Origin: Mobilitalea torta
GTDB taxonomy: Bacteria > Bacillota > Clostridia > Lachnospirales > Lachnospiraceae
Direction: 5' to 3'
NCBI RefSeq assembly: GCF_050433395.1
Contig: NZ_JBNPXH010000003.1
Location: 248,001 to 312,000 of the forward strand
Length of the DNA: 64,000 bases
The notes under the pieces: generated by a model
What the model was told of the DNA's origin: nothing
Database searches by the model: none
Seen by the model: only the letters and a program-made list of their open reading frames with translations
Position numbers and translations under genes: made by a program
In this document: positions 16,984-25,440 of the stretch, piece by piece
How positions within the stretch are numbered: the first letter of the stretch is position 1
Layout of the letters: the number at the start of each line of letters is the position of its first letter

Positions 16984-17628
16984 ATGCCGGAAGTTTGCAC
17001 AGCAAAAGGCGTGGGCATACTTATGATCGTAACGGTAATGGGAGGCAGCGGAAGCGGCAAGTCGGCTTATGCCGAAGCAGCGGCGGTCTCGCTGGCTGGC
17101 GGGGAACCGCTGTATTATCTGGCAACCATGCAGGTCTATGATGAGGAAGGCGAGAGAAAAGCGGCAAGGCACAGAACCCTGAGAGCAGGCAAAGGCTTTA
17201 TCACTTTGGAGCAGCCTTCCAACATCACGGAAGCCCTGACGCGAATAGAGACTGGGAACAGCACGGTGTTATTGGAGTGTATGTCCAACCTTGCGGCAAA
17301 TGAAATGTTTTCGGAAGCCGGTCAAAGGCCGGAGGAAGAGACTGCTTCAAAGATCAGTGAAGAGATCCGGCGGCTGGCCGGGGGATTGAAGCATCTTATT
17401 GTAGTTACCAACAATGTTTTTGAGGACGGCATAGAATATGATGCTGCGACCATGAGCTATATAAGAGCTCTGGGCAGAGTGAACGGGATGCTGGCGGCTG
17501 TATCGGATGCGGTGATTGAGGTGGTGGCCGGTATTCCGGTGCCGGTGAAGCTGGAAGCGGCGGCCGGAAGCCGGCATCATATTTTGCTGTCGGCGGAGGC
17601 GTTCCGGGGCCGGAAAGAGGGTGCATAA
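16984..17628 (+). CDS. cobU: Adenosylcobinamide kinase / adenosylcobinamide-phosphate guanylyltransferase
   Basis: 214 residues. It phosphorylates adenosylcobinamide and adds GMP to give adenosylcobinamide-GDP for the nucleotide-loop assembly. The P-loop GGSGSGKS is at about 19-26, the mid region has VLLECMSNLAANE, then VVTNNVFEDGIEYDAATMSYI and RVNGMLAAVSDAVIEVVAGIPV, which match the CobU C-terminus. ATG 16984 follows AAGGGGGG by about ten bases; an internal ATG at 17023 (MIVTVMGGS) would also give a normal CobU start but has no clear ribosome binding site. It overlaps cobS by one base (TAATG). Confidence 0.92.
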   Translation: MPEVCTAKGVGILMIVTVMGGSGSGKSAYAEAAAVSLAGGEPLYYLATMQVYDEEGERKAARHRTLRAGKGFITLEQPSNITEALTRIETGNSTVLLECMSNLAANEMFSEAGQRPEEETASKISEEIRRLAGGLKHLIVVTNNVFEDGIEYDAATMSYIRALGRVNGMLAAVSDAVIEVVAGIPVPVKLEAAAGSRHHILLSAEAFRGRKEGA

Positions 17629-18395
17629 TGTTATTTAAAGCTTGTTTGATTTCGTTTTCCATGTACTCCAGGATACCGGTTCCCCAATTGGAGTGGAAGG
17701 ATGAGAATATGAAATATGTTCTCTGCTTCTTTCCCTGGGTCGGGGCGGTAATCGGGGGGCTGACCGTACTGTGGGGAATGCTCTGCGCCCGGTTTCAATT
17801 GGGAAGCGTCCTGTATGCGGCGATAGGGACGGTTATTCCTCTGCTGGTGTCAGGGGGCTTTCATGTGGATGGCTTTATGGATACCATGGATGCCTTCCAT
17901 TCCTACCAGAGCAGGGAAAGAAAGCTGGAGATATTAAAGGATCCCCATATCGGAGCATTTTCGGTAATACAGCTTGTCATATATTATCTGATCTATTTTG
18001 GAGCATTTTCCGGGATCAACGGCCTTAAGGCATTGATTATGGCGGGAGCAGGCTATTATCTGTCCCGCACCTTAAGCGGTATCGGGGCGGTAACCCTGCG
18101 CAATGCCAAAAAGGAAGGGCTGCTGTATCTGTTTTCCAGCAAAGCCCATGAAAAAAATGTGAAGCTATGGCTATACGTCCAATTGCTGTTGTGCGTAGTG
18201 GGGATGGTCTGGCTGTCACTGTGGACCGGAATTGCCGTGGCTGGCGGTGCAATCCTTACCTTCGCTTATTACCGTCATCGCTGCTACAAGGAATTGAACG
18301 GGATTACCGGAGATACGGCGGGATACTTTGTAACTCTTTGCGAAGGTGTGATGATAGTAATGATAGCAGGCTGCCGTATTGCAGGATTGATCTAG
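17628..18395 (+). CDS. cobS: Adenosylcobinamide-GDP ribazoletransferase (cobalamin synthase)
   Basis: 255 residues, a polytopic membrane enzyme joining adenosylcobinamide-GDP with alpha-ribazole (phosphate) to make adenosylcobalamin (5'-phosphate). Typical features are FSMYSRIPVP near the start, GGFHVDGFMDTMDAF with the Asp-rich metal site at about 78-92, KDPHIGAFSV, and several hydrophobic helices to the end. The start overlaps the cobU stop by one base, so translation is coupled. Length is normal for the family. Confidence 0.95.
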   Translation: MLFKACLISFSMYSRIPVPQLEWKDENMKYVLCFFPWVGAVIGGLTVLWGMLCARFQLGSVLYAAIGTVIPLLVSGGFHVDGFMDTMDAFHSYQSRERKLEILKDPHIGAFSVIQLVIYYLIYFGAFSGINGLKALIMAGAGYYLSRTLSGIGAVTLRNAKKEGLLYLFSSKAHEKNVKLWLYVQLLLCVVGMVWLSLWTGIAVAGGAILTFAYYRHRCYKELNGITGDTAGYFVTLCEGVMIVMIAGCRIAGLI

Positions 18396-18467
18396 TGTAT
18401 TGCCAGTGAAAGCGGAATGAGACAGCACACTAGCGGAGCGGGCGGAGAGAAAGGATATGATTATAGT

Positions 18468-18851
18468 ATGGAGTTATACATCGGCGGATACGCTCAGGGA
18501 AAATTAAATTATGTGCTGGGCCGAACCGGAATCCCTGCAAGCCAGGTGGCGGACGGTGCGGAGGGCTTGCCGGAAATGGAGACAGGAAAGATAAGAATCA
18601 TCAATCATTTTCATCTTCTGGTAAAAGGCCTGCTGAAGGAAGGGAAGAACCCGGAAACCTTGACAGAGGAATGGATGAGACGGTACCCGGAATTGATTAT
18701 CATTTCCGATGAGGTCGGCAACGGGATCGTACCGATGCCGAAGGAGGACAGGGAATACCGGGAAAGACTGGGGAGAATTCTCTGTAAAACGGCCTCCGAA
18801 GCAGAAAGGGTGGAACGCATTCTATGCGGGATAGGACAGAGAATCAAGTAG
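18468..18851 (+). CDS. Short CobU-like protein with degenerate P-loop
   Basis: 127 residues from ATG 18468 (MELYIGGYAQGK); an in-frame ATG at 18417 would add 17 residues without family resemblance. Two features tie it to CobU. A P-loop-like GGYAQGK opens the protein, and IISDEVGNGIVPMPKEDREYRE matches the CobU segment with V-S-N/D-E-V-G-x-G-I-V-P. Nevertheless the residue after the P-loop Lys is Leu, not Ser/Thr, and the protein is a third shorter than CobU. A full CobU is encoded 1 kb upstream, so this one may be regulatory, a subunit, or act on another corrinoid intermediate. Similar short proteins occur in other clostridial cobalamin clusters as far as I recall. Start uncertain. Confidence 0.7.
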   Translation: MELYIGGYAQGKLNYVLGRTGIPASQVADGAEGLPEMETGKIRIINHFHLLVKGLLKEGKNPETLTEEWMRRYPELIIISDEVGNGIVPMPKEDREYRERLGRILCKTASEAERVERILCGIGQRIK

Positions 18852-19567
18852 ATAGCATTGAAATAGATATGGATGAAATAGATCTGATTGAAAAAAATAT
18901 GAATCCAATTGATATAACGCCAATCGATCTGATTTTGATACGCCATGGGGAAACTCCCTCCAATGAATCGGGGAAGTATATCGGAAGAACGGATGAGAGC
19001 CTGTCTGAAAAAGGGAGGCAACGTCTGGAGGACGGTAAGAATGCAGGAATGTATCCAAAGGAAGGCATCCTGGTGTCCAGCCCCATGCGGCGCTGCCGGG
19101 AGACGGCGAAGCTGCTGTACGGCAGCGAGCCTCTTCTCATCGAGGAGTGGAGAGAGATTGATTTTGGCCGTTTTGAAGGAAAAAACTACAAGGAATTGTG
19201 CGGGGATGCAGACTACCAGGCGTGGTTGGACAGCAACGGGGAGCTTCCCTTTCCGGAGGGCGAGAGCAGGGAGGAATTTGTTCTCCGGTGCCGGAAGGGG
19301 CTGGACAAGCTTCTTCGGATGATGCCGGATATGGGAAGTATGGCAATGGCCGAAACAGAAAGTAAAACAGAAGCCGCCAGATATCCTTCCGTCATCGCGG
19401 CCGTTCATGGAGGAACGATCATGGCGCTGCTAAGCTCCTATGGCAGCGGGGGATATTTTGATTATCAGTGCAAAAACGGCGAAGGCTACCGCTGTTTGCT
19501 TGAAATAAGCAATACAGGGGAGTACAGCATTGGCATGGCAGAAAGGCTGGAAAGGAAAAACGGATGA
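18824..19567 (+). CDS. cobC: Alpha-ribazole phosphatase (histidine phosphatase family)
   Basis: 247 residues. It removes phosphate from alpha-ribazole 5'-phosphate or adenosylcobalamin 5'-phosphate. The catalytic LIRHGETPSNESG (His41) and the later VHGGTIMALL (second active-site His) are clear, as is SSPMRRCRETA between them. The normal histidine-phosphatase fold begins at DLILIRHGE, so residues 1-34 are an extension. From residue 10 they fall into five-residue units beginning with Asp/Asn. The start used here overlaps the preceding gene by 28 bp; ATG 18869 or 18899 are alternatives and none has a convincing ribosome binding site. Confidence 0.88.
   Translation: MRDRTENQVDSIEIDMDEIDLIEKNMNPIDITPIDLILIRHGETPSNESGKYIGRTDESLSEKGRQRLEDGKNAGMYPKEGILVSSPMRRCRETAKLLYGSEPLLIEEWREIDFGRFEGKNYKELCGDADYQAWLDSNGELPFPEGESREEFVLRCRKGLDKLLRMMPDMGSMAMAETESKTEAARYPSVIAAVHGGTIMALLSSYGSGGYFDYQCKNGEGYRCLLEISNTGEYSIGMAERLERKNG
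18851..18940 (+). repeat. Six degenerate 15-bp units at the start of cobC
   Basis: Starting at the last base of the preceding stop codon, six 15-bp units encode DSIEI, DMDEI, DLIEK, NMNPI, DITPI and DLILI. Most begin GAT and end ATA/ATT/ATC. The last unit is the first strand of the phosphatase fold. Similarity between units is modest, so the repeat call rests on the exact 15-bp phase. Confidence 0.6.
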
Positions 19568-20553
19568 TATACCATATGGCAGGTTTTTTTATCGGGTTTG
19601 TAATGGATCGATTATTTGGAGATCCTTACTGGCTATGGCATCCCATACGTCAGATCGGCAGTCTGATTGCGGCCCTGGACCGGCGGCTTCTGGGAAGTAT
19701 CGAAGGCGGGAACCGGGACGATCAGAAGGAACTCCGGCGGGGCGTGCTCCTGGTGATTCTGGTGCTGACTGCCACCGCAGCCGCGGCCTATGCCATTCTC
19801 GCTGTTGCTTACAGCGTTGCCCCGCTGCTGGGGCTGGCTGCAGAGAGCATCATGACTTATCAGATTCTGGCGGCAAAATGCCTGAAGGTGGAAAGCATGA
19901 AGGTGTACCAAAAGCTCCGGGAGCAGGATCTGGAGGGGGCGAGGAAGGCCGTAGCCATGATTGTGGGCAGGGATACGCAGCAATTGGATGAAGAGGGCGT
20001 GGCCAAAGCAGCAATTGAGACAGTGGCGGAGAATACCTCCGACGGTGTGATTGCTCCCATGCTGTTTCTGGCACTGGGCGGCCCGGTACTGGGCTTCCTG
20101 TATAAAGCGGTAAATACCATGGACTCCATGGTAGGATATAAGAATGACCGGTATCTGTATTTTGGAAGGGCGGCGGCCAGGCTGGACGATATACTGAATT
20201 ATATACCGGCAAGAATCAGCGCACTGCTGATGATTCTTGCCTGCCCCTTTGCCGGTGCCGGTTATCATATGAAACCGGCCTGGAGGATTTACCGGCGGGA
20301 CCGGAGGAATCATGCCAGCCCCAATTCGGCTCACACGGAAGCGGTCTGTGCCGGTGCATTGGGGATACGCCTGGCAGGGGATGCCAGCTATTCCGGGAAA
20401 ATAGTTCAAAAACCGTATATTGGTGATGCGGTCAGGCCGGTGGAAGACCGGGATATTATCCGGGTAAACCGTCTGATGTATCTGGCATCGGATATTTGCC
20501 AAGGCATCTGCCTGGCGGGGATGCTGGCGATTTATTTATACAGGTTTGTTTGA
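19564..20553 (+). CDS. cbiB: Adenosylcobinamide-phosphate synthase
   Basis: 329 residues, membrane protein that attaches (R)-1-aminopropan-2-ol phosphate to adenosylcobyric acid. FVMDRLFGDPYWLWHPIRQIG at the N-terminus, ETVAENTSDGVIAPMLFLALGGP in the middle and HASPNSAHTEAVCAGALGIRL near the end are the characteristic CbiB blocks. Overlaps cobC by four bases (ATGA). Its co-substrate precursor is made by the CobD encoded next. Confidence 0.96.
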   Translation: MIYHMAGFFIGFVMDRLFGDPYWLWHPIRQIGSLIAALDRRLLGSIEGGNRDDQKELRRGVLLVILVLTATAAAAYAILAVAYSVAPLLGLAAESIMTYQILAAKCLKVESMKVYQKLREQDLEGARKAVAMIVGRDTQQLDEEGVAKAAIETVAENTSDGVIAPMLFLALGGPVLGFLYKAVNTMDSMVGYKNDRYLYFGRAAARLDDILNYIPARISALLMILACPFAGAGYHMKPAWRIYRRDRRNHASPNSAHTEAVCAGALGIRLAGDASYSGKIVQKPYIGDAVRPVEDRDIIRVNRLMYLASDICQGICLAGMLAIYLYRFV

Positions 20554-20609
20554 TTGCCGGCATTATATGAATTGTTAGTGCCGCTATCGGCATACAGCAG
20601 GAGGACAGA

Positions 20610-21701
20610 ATGCTTCACGGCGGTGACATCTATCGTAACAAAGTAAATATGGATTTTTCGGTGAACATCAATCCCCTTGGGATGCCTGATGCAGTGAAGG
20701 ATGCTCTGCTGCAGGCGGTGGAGCACTGCGGGGAATATCCCGACATAAAAGCGGAAGCCTTGAAGAAGGGGATTGCGCAGCGGACCGGAGTGTGCCCGGA
20801 GAGGATTGTAGCAGGCAACGGCGCATCCGAGCTGTTCTGTGCCATTGTCCATGCGGTCCGTCCCAGGAGGACGGTTATTCCGGTTCCTTCTTTCTTCGGC
20901 TATGAGCGGGCGGCAAGAGCCTCCGGGGGAGAGCTGATTTTCTATCCGATGAAGGCGGAGACAGGCTATCAATTGGAGGAAGGACTGCTGGAGTATTTGA
21001 CGGAGGAAGTGGATCTGCTGTTTTTGGCTAATCCCAATAATCCGGTGGGGAATCTCATAGAGAGCAGGCTCCTTGAGAAGATAGCGGAGCATTGCGGCAG
21101 AAAAGGGATTACCCTGGTCATTGACGAATGCTTTTTGGAGTTTACCGGGAAGGAGGAGCAGTATTCCTACAAGGATAAACTGGATCGTTATCCGGGGGTT
21201 ATCGTAGTGCGTGCCTTTACTAAGATCTATGCCATACCGGGGGTGCGGCTGGGATATTTGCTTTGCTCCGGCCCGGAATGGAAGCGCAGGATAGAAGAAC
21301 AGCTGCCGGAATGGAACCTGTCGGTGTTTGCCCAGAGAGCGGGAGTTGCGGCTTGCGGGGAAGAAGGGTTTGCAGGCAGGACAGCCTGGTATGTAAGCCG
21401 GGAGCGGCAGTATTTAATCGGTGAGATGGAGAAGCTGGGTATCAAGGTGTATCCATCCGATGCAAATTACCTTTTGCTGGAGACGGAGCATCCTCTCTAC
21501 GAAGGGCTGCTGGAAGAAGGCATTCTGATTCGCGACTGCGGCAATTATAAAGGCTTGGATCGGGGCTTTTACCGGATTGCAGTGAAAAACCGTGAGGAGA
21601 ATGAGCTTCTGCTGAATGCGGTCCGGGAGATACTTAGGGCTCACGGTGCGGTTCCTGCCAGGTTTGCAGGGGAGAAGGAGGGGGATAGAGATGGAGATTA
21701 A
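20610..21701 (+). CDS. cobD: Threonine-phosphate decarboxylase (PLP-dependent)
   Basis: 363 residues of the fold-type I aminotransferase family, close to histidinol-phosphate aminotransferase. CobD decarboxylates L-threonine O-3-phosphate to (R)-1-aminopropan-2-ol phosphate, used by CbiB. The start LHGGDIYRNKVNMDFSVNINPLG is typical of CobD; LANPNNPVGNLI and VIDECFLEF follow, and RAFTKIYAIPGVRLGY carries the PLP lysine (Lys205). ATG 20610 follows AGGAGGACAGA. The downstream cbiC gene begins inside its last codons. Confidence 0.93.
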   Translation: MLHGGDIYRNKVNMDFSVNINPLGMPDAVKDALLQAVEHCGEYPDIKAEALKKGIAQRTGVCPERIVAGNGASELFCAIVHAVRPRRTVIPVPSFFGYERAARASGGELIFYPMKAETGYQLEEGLLEYLTEEVDLLFLANPNNPVGNLIESRLLEKIAEHCGRKGITLVIDECFLEFTGKEEQYSYKDKLDRYPGVIVVRAFTKIYAIPGVRLGYLLCSGPEWKRRIEEQLPEWNLSVFAQRAGVAACGEEGFAGRTAWYVSRERQYLIGEMEKLGIKVYPSDANYLLLETEHPLYEGLLEEGILIRDCGNYKGLDRGFYRIAVKNREENELLLNAVREILRAHGAVPARFAGEKEGDRDGD

Positions 21702-22374
21702 TCTGGAAGGCGGACGGCCGGGGACGGCAAAGACCGGCTTCGAGGCTCTGGAGGCGGTATTGCCGGAGGAGATTGAGAAACGCAGCTTTGAGATCATTAC
21801 AGAGGAGCTGGAGGAACGAGGCATCCGGCTCTGTCCCCAGCAGGAGCCGGTAATCAAACGGGTCATCCATACCAGTGCCGATTTTGATTATGCCGGCACG
21901 CTCACCTTCTCCCCGGGAGCGGTAGAGAGGGCAAAGGAGTTGATTCTTGCCGGTGCGGACATTGTAACGGACACCAATATGGCGCTGGCCGGGATTAATA
22001 AAAACGTCCTGGCACGTTACGGGGGGGAGGCCCATTGCTTTATGGCGGAACCGGAGGTTGCCGAATTGGCGAAGGAGAGACGGACCACCAGGGCGGCGGT
22101 AAGTATGGAGAAGGCTTCCCGGCTGGAGAAGCCGGTGATCTTTGCGGTTGGAAATGCTCCTACGGCTCTGATACAGCTCTATGAGCTGCTGGAGAAGAGA
22201 CAATACAGACCGGCTTTTATCATCGGGGTTCCGGTGGGTTTTGTTAATGTGGTGGCAGCGAAGGAGCTGATAATAGGTACGGATATCCCCTATATCATTA
22301 ACCGGGGCAGGAAGGGCGGAAGCAATGTGGCAGCAGCCATCTGCAATGCCATCCTTTATGAGCTGGGGAGATAG
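21691..22374 (+). CDS. cbiC: Cobalt-precorrin-8 methylmutase
   Basis: 227 residues from ATG 21691, preceded by GGAGAAGGAGGGGG. It moves the C11 methyl to C12, converting cobalt-precorrin-8 to cobyrinic acid. The catalytic His is in KRVIHTSADFDYAG (His60), followed by GADIVTDTNMALAGINK and VGNAPTALIQLYEL plus GVPVGFVNVVAAKE, all standard CbiC/CobH blocks. It overlaps the end of cobD by 11 bp. Confidence 0.95.
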   Translation: MEINLEGGRPGTAKTGFEALEAVLPEEIEKRSFEIITEELEERGIRLCPQQEPVIKRVIHTSADFDYAGTLTFSPGAVERAKELILAGADIVTDTNMALAGINKNVLARYGGEAHCFMAEPEVAELAKERRTTRAAVSMEKASRLEKPVIFAVGNAPTALIQLYELLEKRQYRPAFIIGVPVGFVNVVAAKELIIGTDIPYIINRGRKGGSNVAAAICNAILYELGR

Positions 22375-22403
22375 ATTAAAGGCTGCGGCATGGAGGATTA
22401 AAA

Positions 22404-23570
22404 ATGCGATATGGTTTTACGACGGGCAGCTGCGCGGCGGCAGCTGCAAAGGCAGCGGCTTACATGCTGCTTACGGGTAAGATTAAGGAAACAATAACCA
22501 TAGATACGCCGGCCGGAAAGCCTTTTCAGGCGGAGATCCTGGAGATTTGCAGAGAAGACACCAGGGTGAGCTGCGCCGTCTGTAAGGATGGGGGAGATGA
22601 CCCGGATATTACCACAGGGGCATTGATCTTTGCCACAGTCTCACCGGAACATTTTCCGGAGGGGGAAGAGAGCGGGTCTTGGCCGGAGTCCGGAGGAAAT
22701 CACATCCTGATTGACGGCGGTCCGGGAGTTGGAAGAGTGACAAAGCGGGGATTGGATCAGCCCGTTGGAAATGCAGCAATTAATCACGTTCCCAGGGAGA
22801 TGATCGCCAAAGAGGTGGCCGAGATATGCCAACTGGCCGATTACCAGGGAGGTCTTCGGGTGGTGATCTCCGTTCCCGGCGGAGAAGAGCTGGCCAGTAA
22901 GACCTTTAATCCCAGGCTGGGCATTGTAGGAGGTATCTCCATCCTGGGGACAACGGGGATCGTGGAACCCATGAGCAGCCAGGCCCTGTTAGATACCATC
23001 CAGGTGGAGCTGAACGTGAAGAAGGCGGAGGGCAGCCTGGCCGTGGCAGTGACCCCCGGAAATTACGGGCGGAATTATATGAAGAAATACTATCAGTACG
23101 ATCTGGATCAGAGCGTGAAATGCAGCAATTTTATCGGAGAAACCATCGACATGGCGGCTGCCTCGGGCTTTCAGGAAATGCTTCTGACGGGGCACATCGG
23201 CAAGCTGGTGAAGCTGTCCGGCGGCATCATGAACACCCACTCGAAGCAGGGGGATTGCCGGATGGAGCTGATGGCGGCGGCGGGCCTCCGGGCCGGAATC
23301 ACCGCAGAGACGGCTCTGGAAATATTGAACAGTGCCACGACGGAGGAAGCGGTGCGGCTGCTGGCAGAATGCGGCTGTCTGGAAAAAACTATGGAAATCA
23401 TTATGGAGAAGGCATGTGCAAATCTTAGGGCACGGGCAGCCTCCAGAATTCATATTGAGTGCATCATGTATGCTCAGGACTTCGGAGAGCTGGCAAGAAG
23501 CAGCGGGGCAGCCCAGCTGCTGGAGAAAATCAAGGAAGCCGCGAAGGCTGAGGAGAAGTCATGGAGGTAG
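22404..23570 (+). CDS. cbiD: Cobalt-precorrin-5B (C1)-methyltransferase
   Basis: 388 residues. CbiD methylates C1 after CbiG has opened the lactone. It starts with the family signature RYGFTTGSCAAAAAKAAA and contains GPGVGRVTKRGLDQPVGNAAINHVPR-type sequence at about 108-133, GIVGGISILGTTGIVEPMS, and HIGKLVKLSGGIMNTHSKQGD. Complete and of normal length. The last 10 bp overlap cbiF. ATG 22404 lies behind GGAGGATTAAAA. Confidence 0.96.
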   Translation: MRYGFTTGSCAAAAAKAAAYMLLTGKIKETITIDTPAGKPFQAEILEICREDTRVSCAVCKDGGDDPDITTGALIFATVSPEHFPEGEESGSWPESGGNHILIDGGPGVGRVTKRGLDQPVGNAAINHVPREMIAKEVAEICQLADYQGGLRVVISVPGGEELASKTFNPRLGIVGGISILGTTGIVEPMSSQALLDTIQVELNVKKAEGSLAVAVTPGNYGRNYMKKYYQYDLDQSVKCSNFIGETIDMAAASGFQEMLLTGHIGKLVKLSGGIMNTHSKQGDCRMELMAAAGLRAGITAETALEILNSATTEEAVRLLAECGCLEKTMEIIMEKACANLRARAASRIHIECIMYAQDFGELARSSGAAQLLEKIKEAAKAEEKSWR

Positions 23571-24331
23571 AAATGGTACATTTTGTTGGGGCCGGAACCG
23601 GCGCCGTGGATTTGATCACCGTAAGGGGAATGCGGCTGTTAGAACAGGCGGATGTGATAATATATGCGGGCTCTCTGGTGAATCCGGAGCTTTTGCAGTA
23701 CGCAAGAGAGGGATGCCGCTTGCATAACAGTGCCAAAATGACACTGGAAGAGGTGATTGATGTGATCCGGGAGGCGGATCAAAAGGGAGACCGGATTGTG
23801 CGCCTTCATACCGGAGACCCCAGCGTATACGGGGCGGTACGGGAGCAGATGGATATCCTGGAGGAGCTGGGAATCCAGTATGACAGCTGTCCCGGTGTCA
23901 GCGCCTGTTTCGGGGCGGCAGCATCTCTGAATCTGGAATACACCCTGCCAGGAATCTCCCAGAGTTTGATTATCACCAGAATGGAAGGCAGGACTCCGGT
24001 GCCGGAGAAGGAGAGCATTGAGAGCCTGGCGGCGCATAGGGCATCTATGGCGATTTACTTAAGCACCGGGCTGCTGAAGGAGCTGGAGGAACGGCTGGTC
24101 AGAGGGGGTTATCTCCCGGATACACCGGCGGCCATTGTCTACAAGGCCACCTGGCCGGAGGAAGAAGCCTATATCTGTACCGTCGAAACGCTGGATGAGA
24201 CAGCCAAAGCCCATAAGATAACCAAAACTGCGCTGATTCTGGTGGGTGATGCTCTGGCACACCGTGAATATCAGCGTTCCAGACTGTACGCACCGGATTT
24301 TGAAACAGAGTTTCGAGGAAAACGGCTATGA
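23561..24331 (+). CDS. cbiF: Cobalt-precorrin-4 C11-methyltransferase
   Basis: 256 residues, SAM-dependent class III tetrapyrrole methyltransferase. VHFVGAGTGAVDLITVRG near the start and RLHTGDPSVYGAVREQ are the SAM-binding blocks; PGVSACFGAAASLNLEYTLPGISQSLIITR with RTPVPE identifies the C11 enzyme. ATG 23561 (after GAGGAGAAGTC) is used; ATG 23573 with GGAGG five bases ahead is nearly as good. It overlaps cbiD by 10 bp and cbiG by 4 bp. Confidence 0.95.
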   Translation: MEVEMVHFVGAGTGAVDLITVRGMRLLEQADVIIYAGSLVNPELLQYAREGCRLHNSAKMTLEEVIDVIREADQKGDRIVRLHTGDPSVYGAVREQMDILEELGIQYDSCPGVSACFGAAASLNLEYTLPGISQSLIITRMEGRTPVPEKESIESLAAHRASMAIYLSTGLLKELEERLVRGGYLPDTPAAIVYKATWPEEEAYICTVETLDETAKAHKITKTALILVGDALAHREYQRSRLYAPDFETEFRGKRL

Positions 24332-25440
24332 GAATCAGTGTAATCAGTTTTACGGCCAGAGGGGCGGAGCTTTCCAGGCAGATATACCAGAGCCTGGAGC
24401 ATGGGGTAGAACAAAAAACAGAGCAGAAGACAGAGCAAACGATAGAGCAAAGTACAGAGCAGAAGATAGAGCTGTCCCTGTACACTAAGCATAAAGCATC
24501 AGGGAATCGAGGTTTAATATCCGTTTCAGAGCCCCTTTCTGCCTGGACAGAGAAGCAGTTTGAGGAGAAGAACGCGCTGTTGTTTATCGGAGCCTGCGGG
24601 ATTGCTGTCCGCGCTATCGCTCCCATTCTCAGGGATAAGCTCACAGATCCTCCGGTCCTGGTCATGGATGAGGCTGGGCAGTTCGTAATACCGGTCTTAT
24701 CCGGCCACTATGGCGGGGCCAATGCGCTGGCGAAGCAGCTGGCGGACAGGATTGGAGCAACAGCGGTAATTACTACTGCGACGGATGTAAATGGACTTTT
24801 TGCCGTAGATGTGTTTGCAAAAAGCAATAATCTGGCAATCTGCAACCGAAGCGGTATCGGAAAGGTATCCTCCATAGTGCTGGAGATAGAAACTGTTACG
24901 ATGGCTGTTGCTGGGAAATGGGCCGGAACACCTCCCAAGGAGGTCATAATGAGACCCTACCCGGTACAGGAGAAGGTGTCCGTATTGGTCTCCCCATTTG
25001 AGGAAGGTGAGGACAGCGCTGATTTGCAGCTGTGTCCCAGGGCAATTCTGGTTGGAATAGGCTGCAGGCGCGGAAGAACTCTTTCCCAGATTGAGGCGGT
25101 TCTTCATAAGCGGATGAAAAAGGCCGGAATCCGCTGGGAAGCGGTTGCCGCCATTGCATCGGTGGACCGGAAGAAGGAGGAAGAGGGATTAATGGAACTG
25201 GCTGCAAAATACCGGATTCCCTTTCAGACTTTTTCCCCCGGGGAATTAAGCCGGGTGGAAGGAGAATTCCAGGCTTCTGCTTTTGTGCAGGAGCAGGTGG
25301 GCACGGATAATGTATGTGAGCGTTCCGCCATGGCTGCGGCAGGCAGCGGGGGAAGGCTGATATCGGAGAAATATGCGGAGGATGGCATTACCATAGCCAT
25401 TGCGCTTCAGGATTGGAGGGTAGTCTTTGATGAAATATAA
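24328..25440 (+). CDS. cbiG: Cobalt-precorrin 5A hydrolase, with tandem-repeat insert
   Basis: 370 residues. CbiG opens the delta-lactone of cobalt-precorrin-5A and releases acetaldehyde. The N-terminal domain runs from MRISVISFTARGAELS; the middle has FIGACGIAVRAIAP and VIPVLSGHYGGANALA with ITTATDVNGLFAVD; the C-terminal domain has LVGIGCRRGRTLSQIE and ERSAMAAAGSGGRLI. These are complete. Between the first helix and the second strand (residues 27-50) lies a Glu/Gln/Lys/Thr-rich insert of six four-residue units. It is hydrophilic and probably a surface loop. Overlaps cbiF by four bases (ATGA) and cbiH by 11. Confidence 0.93.
   Translation: MRISVISFTARGAELSRQIYQSLEHGVEQKTEQKTEQTIEQSTEQKIELSLYTKHKASGNRGLISVSEPLSAWTEKQFEEKNALLFIGACGIAVRAIAPILRDKLTDPPVLVMDEAGQFVIPVLSGHYGGANALAKQLADRIGATAVITTATDVNGLFAVDVFAKSNNLAICNRSGIGKVSSIVLEIETVTMAVAGKWAGTPPKEVIMRPYPVQEKVSVLVSPFEEGEDSADLQLCPRAILVGIGCRRGRTLSQIEAVLHKRMKKAGIRWEAVAAIASVDRKKEEEGLMELAAKYRIPFQTFSPGELSRVEGEFQASAFVQEQVGTDNVCERSAMAAAGSGGRLISEKYAEDGITIAIALQDWRVVFDEI
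24406..24477 (+). repeat. Six 12-bp units inside cbiG
   Basis: 72 bp of 12-bp units close to ACAGAGCAGAAG encode VEQK, TEQK, TEQT, IEQS, TEQK, IELS. Units 2 and 5 are identical. The reading frame is preserved on both sides. Confidence 0.88.

Noticed and set aside
19633..20502. Open - strand frame of 289 codons opposite cbiB
   Set aside because: The + strand CbiB motifs are complete; the antisense frame shows no domain.
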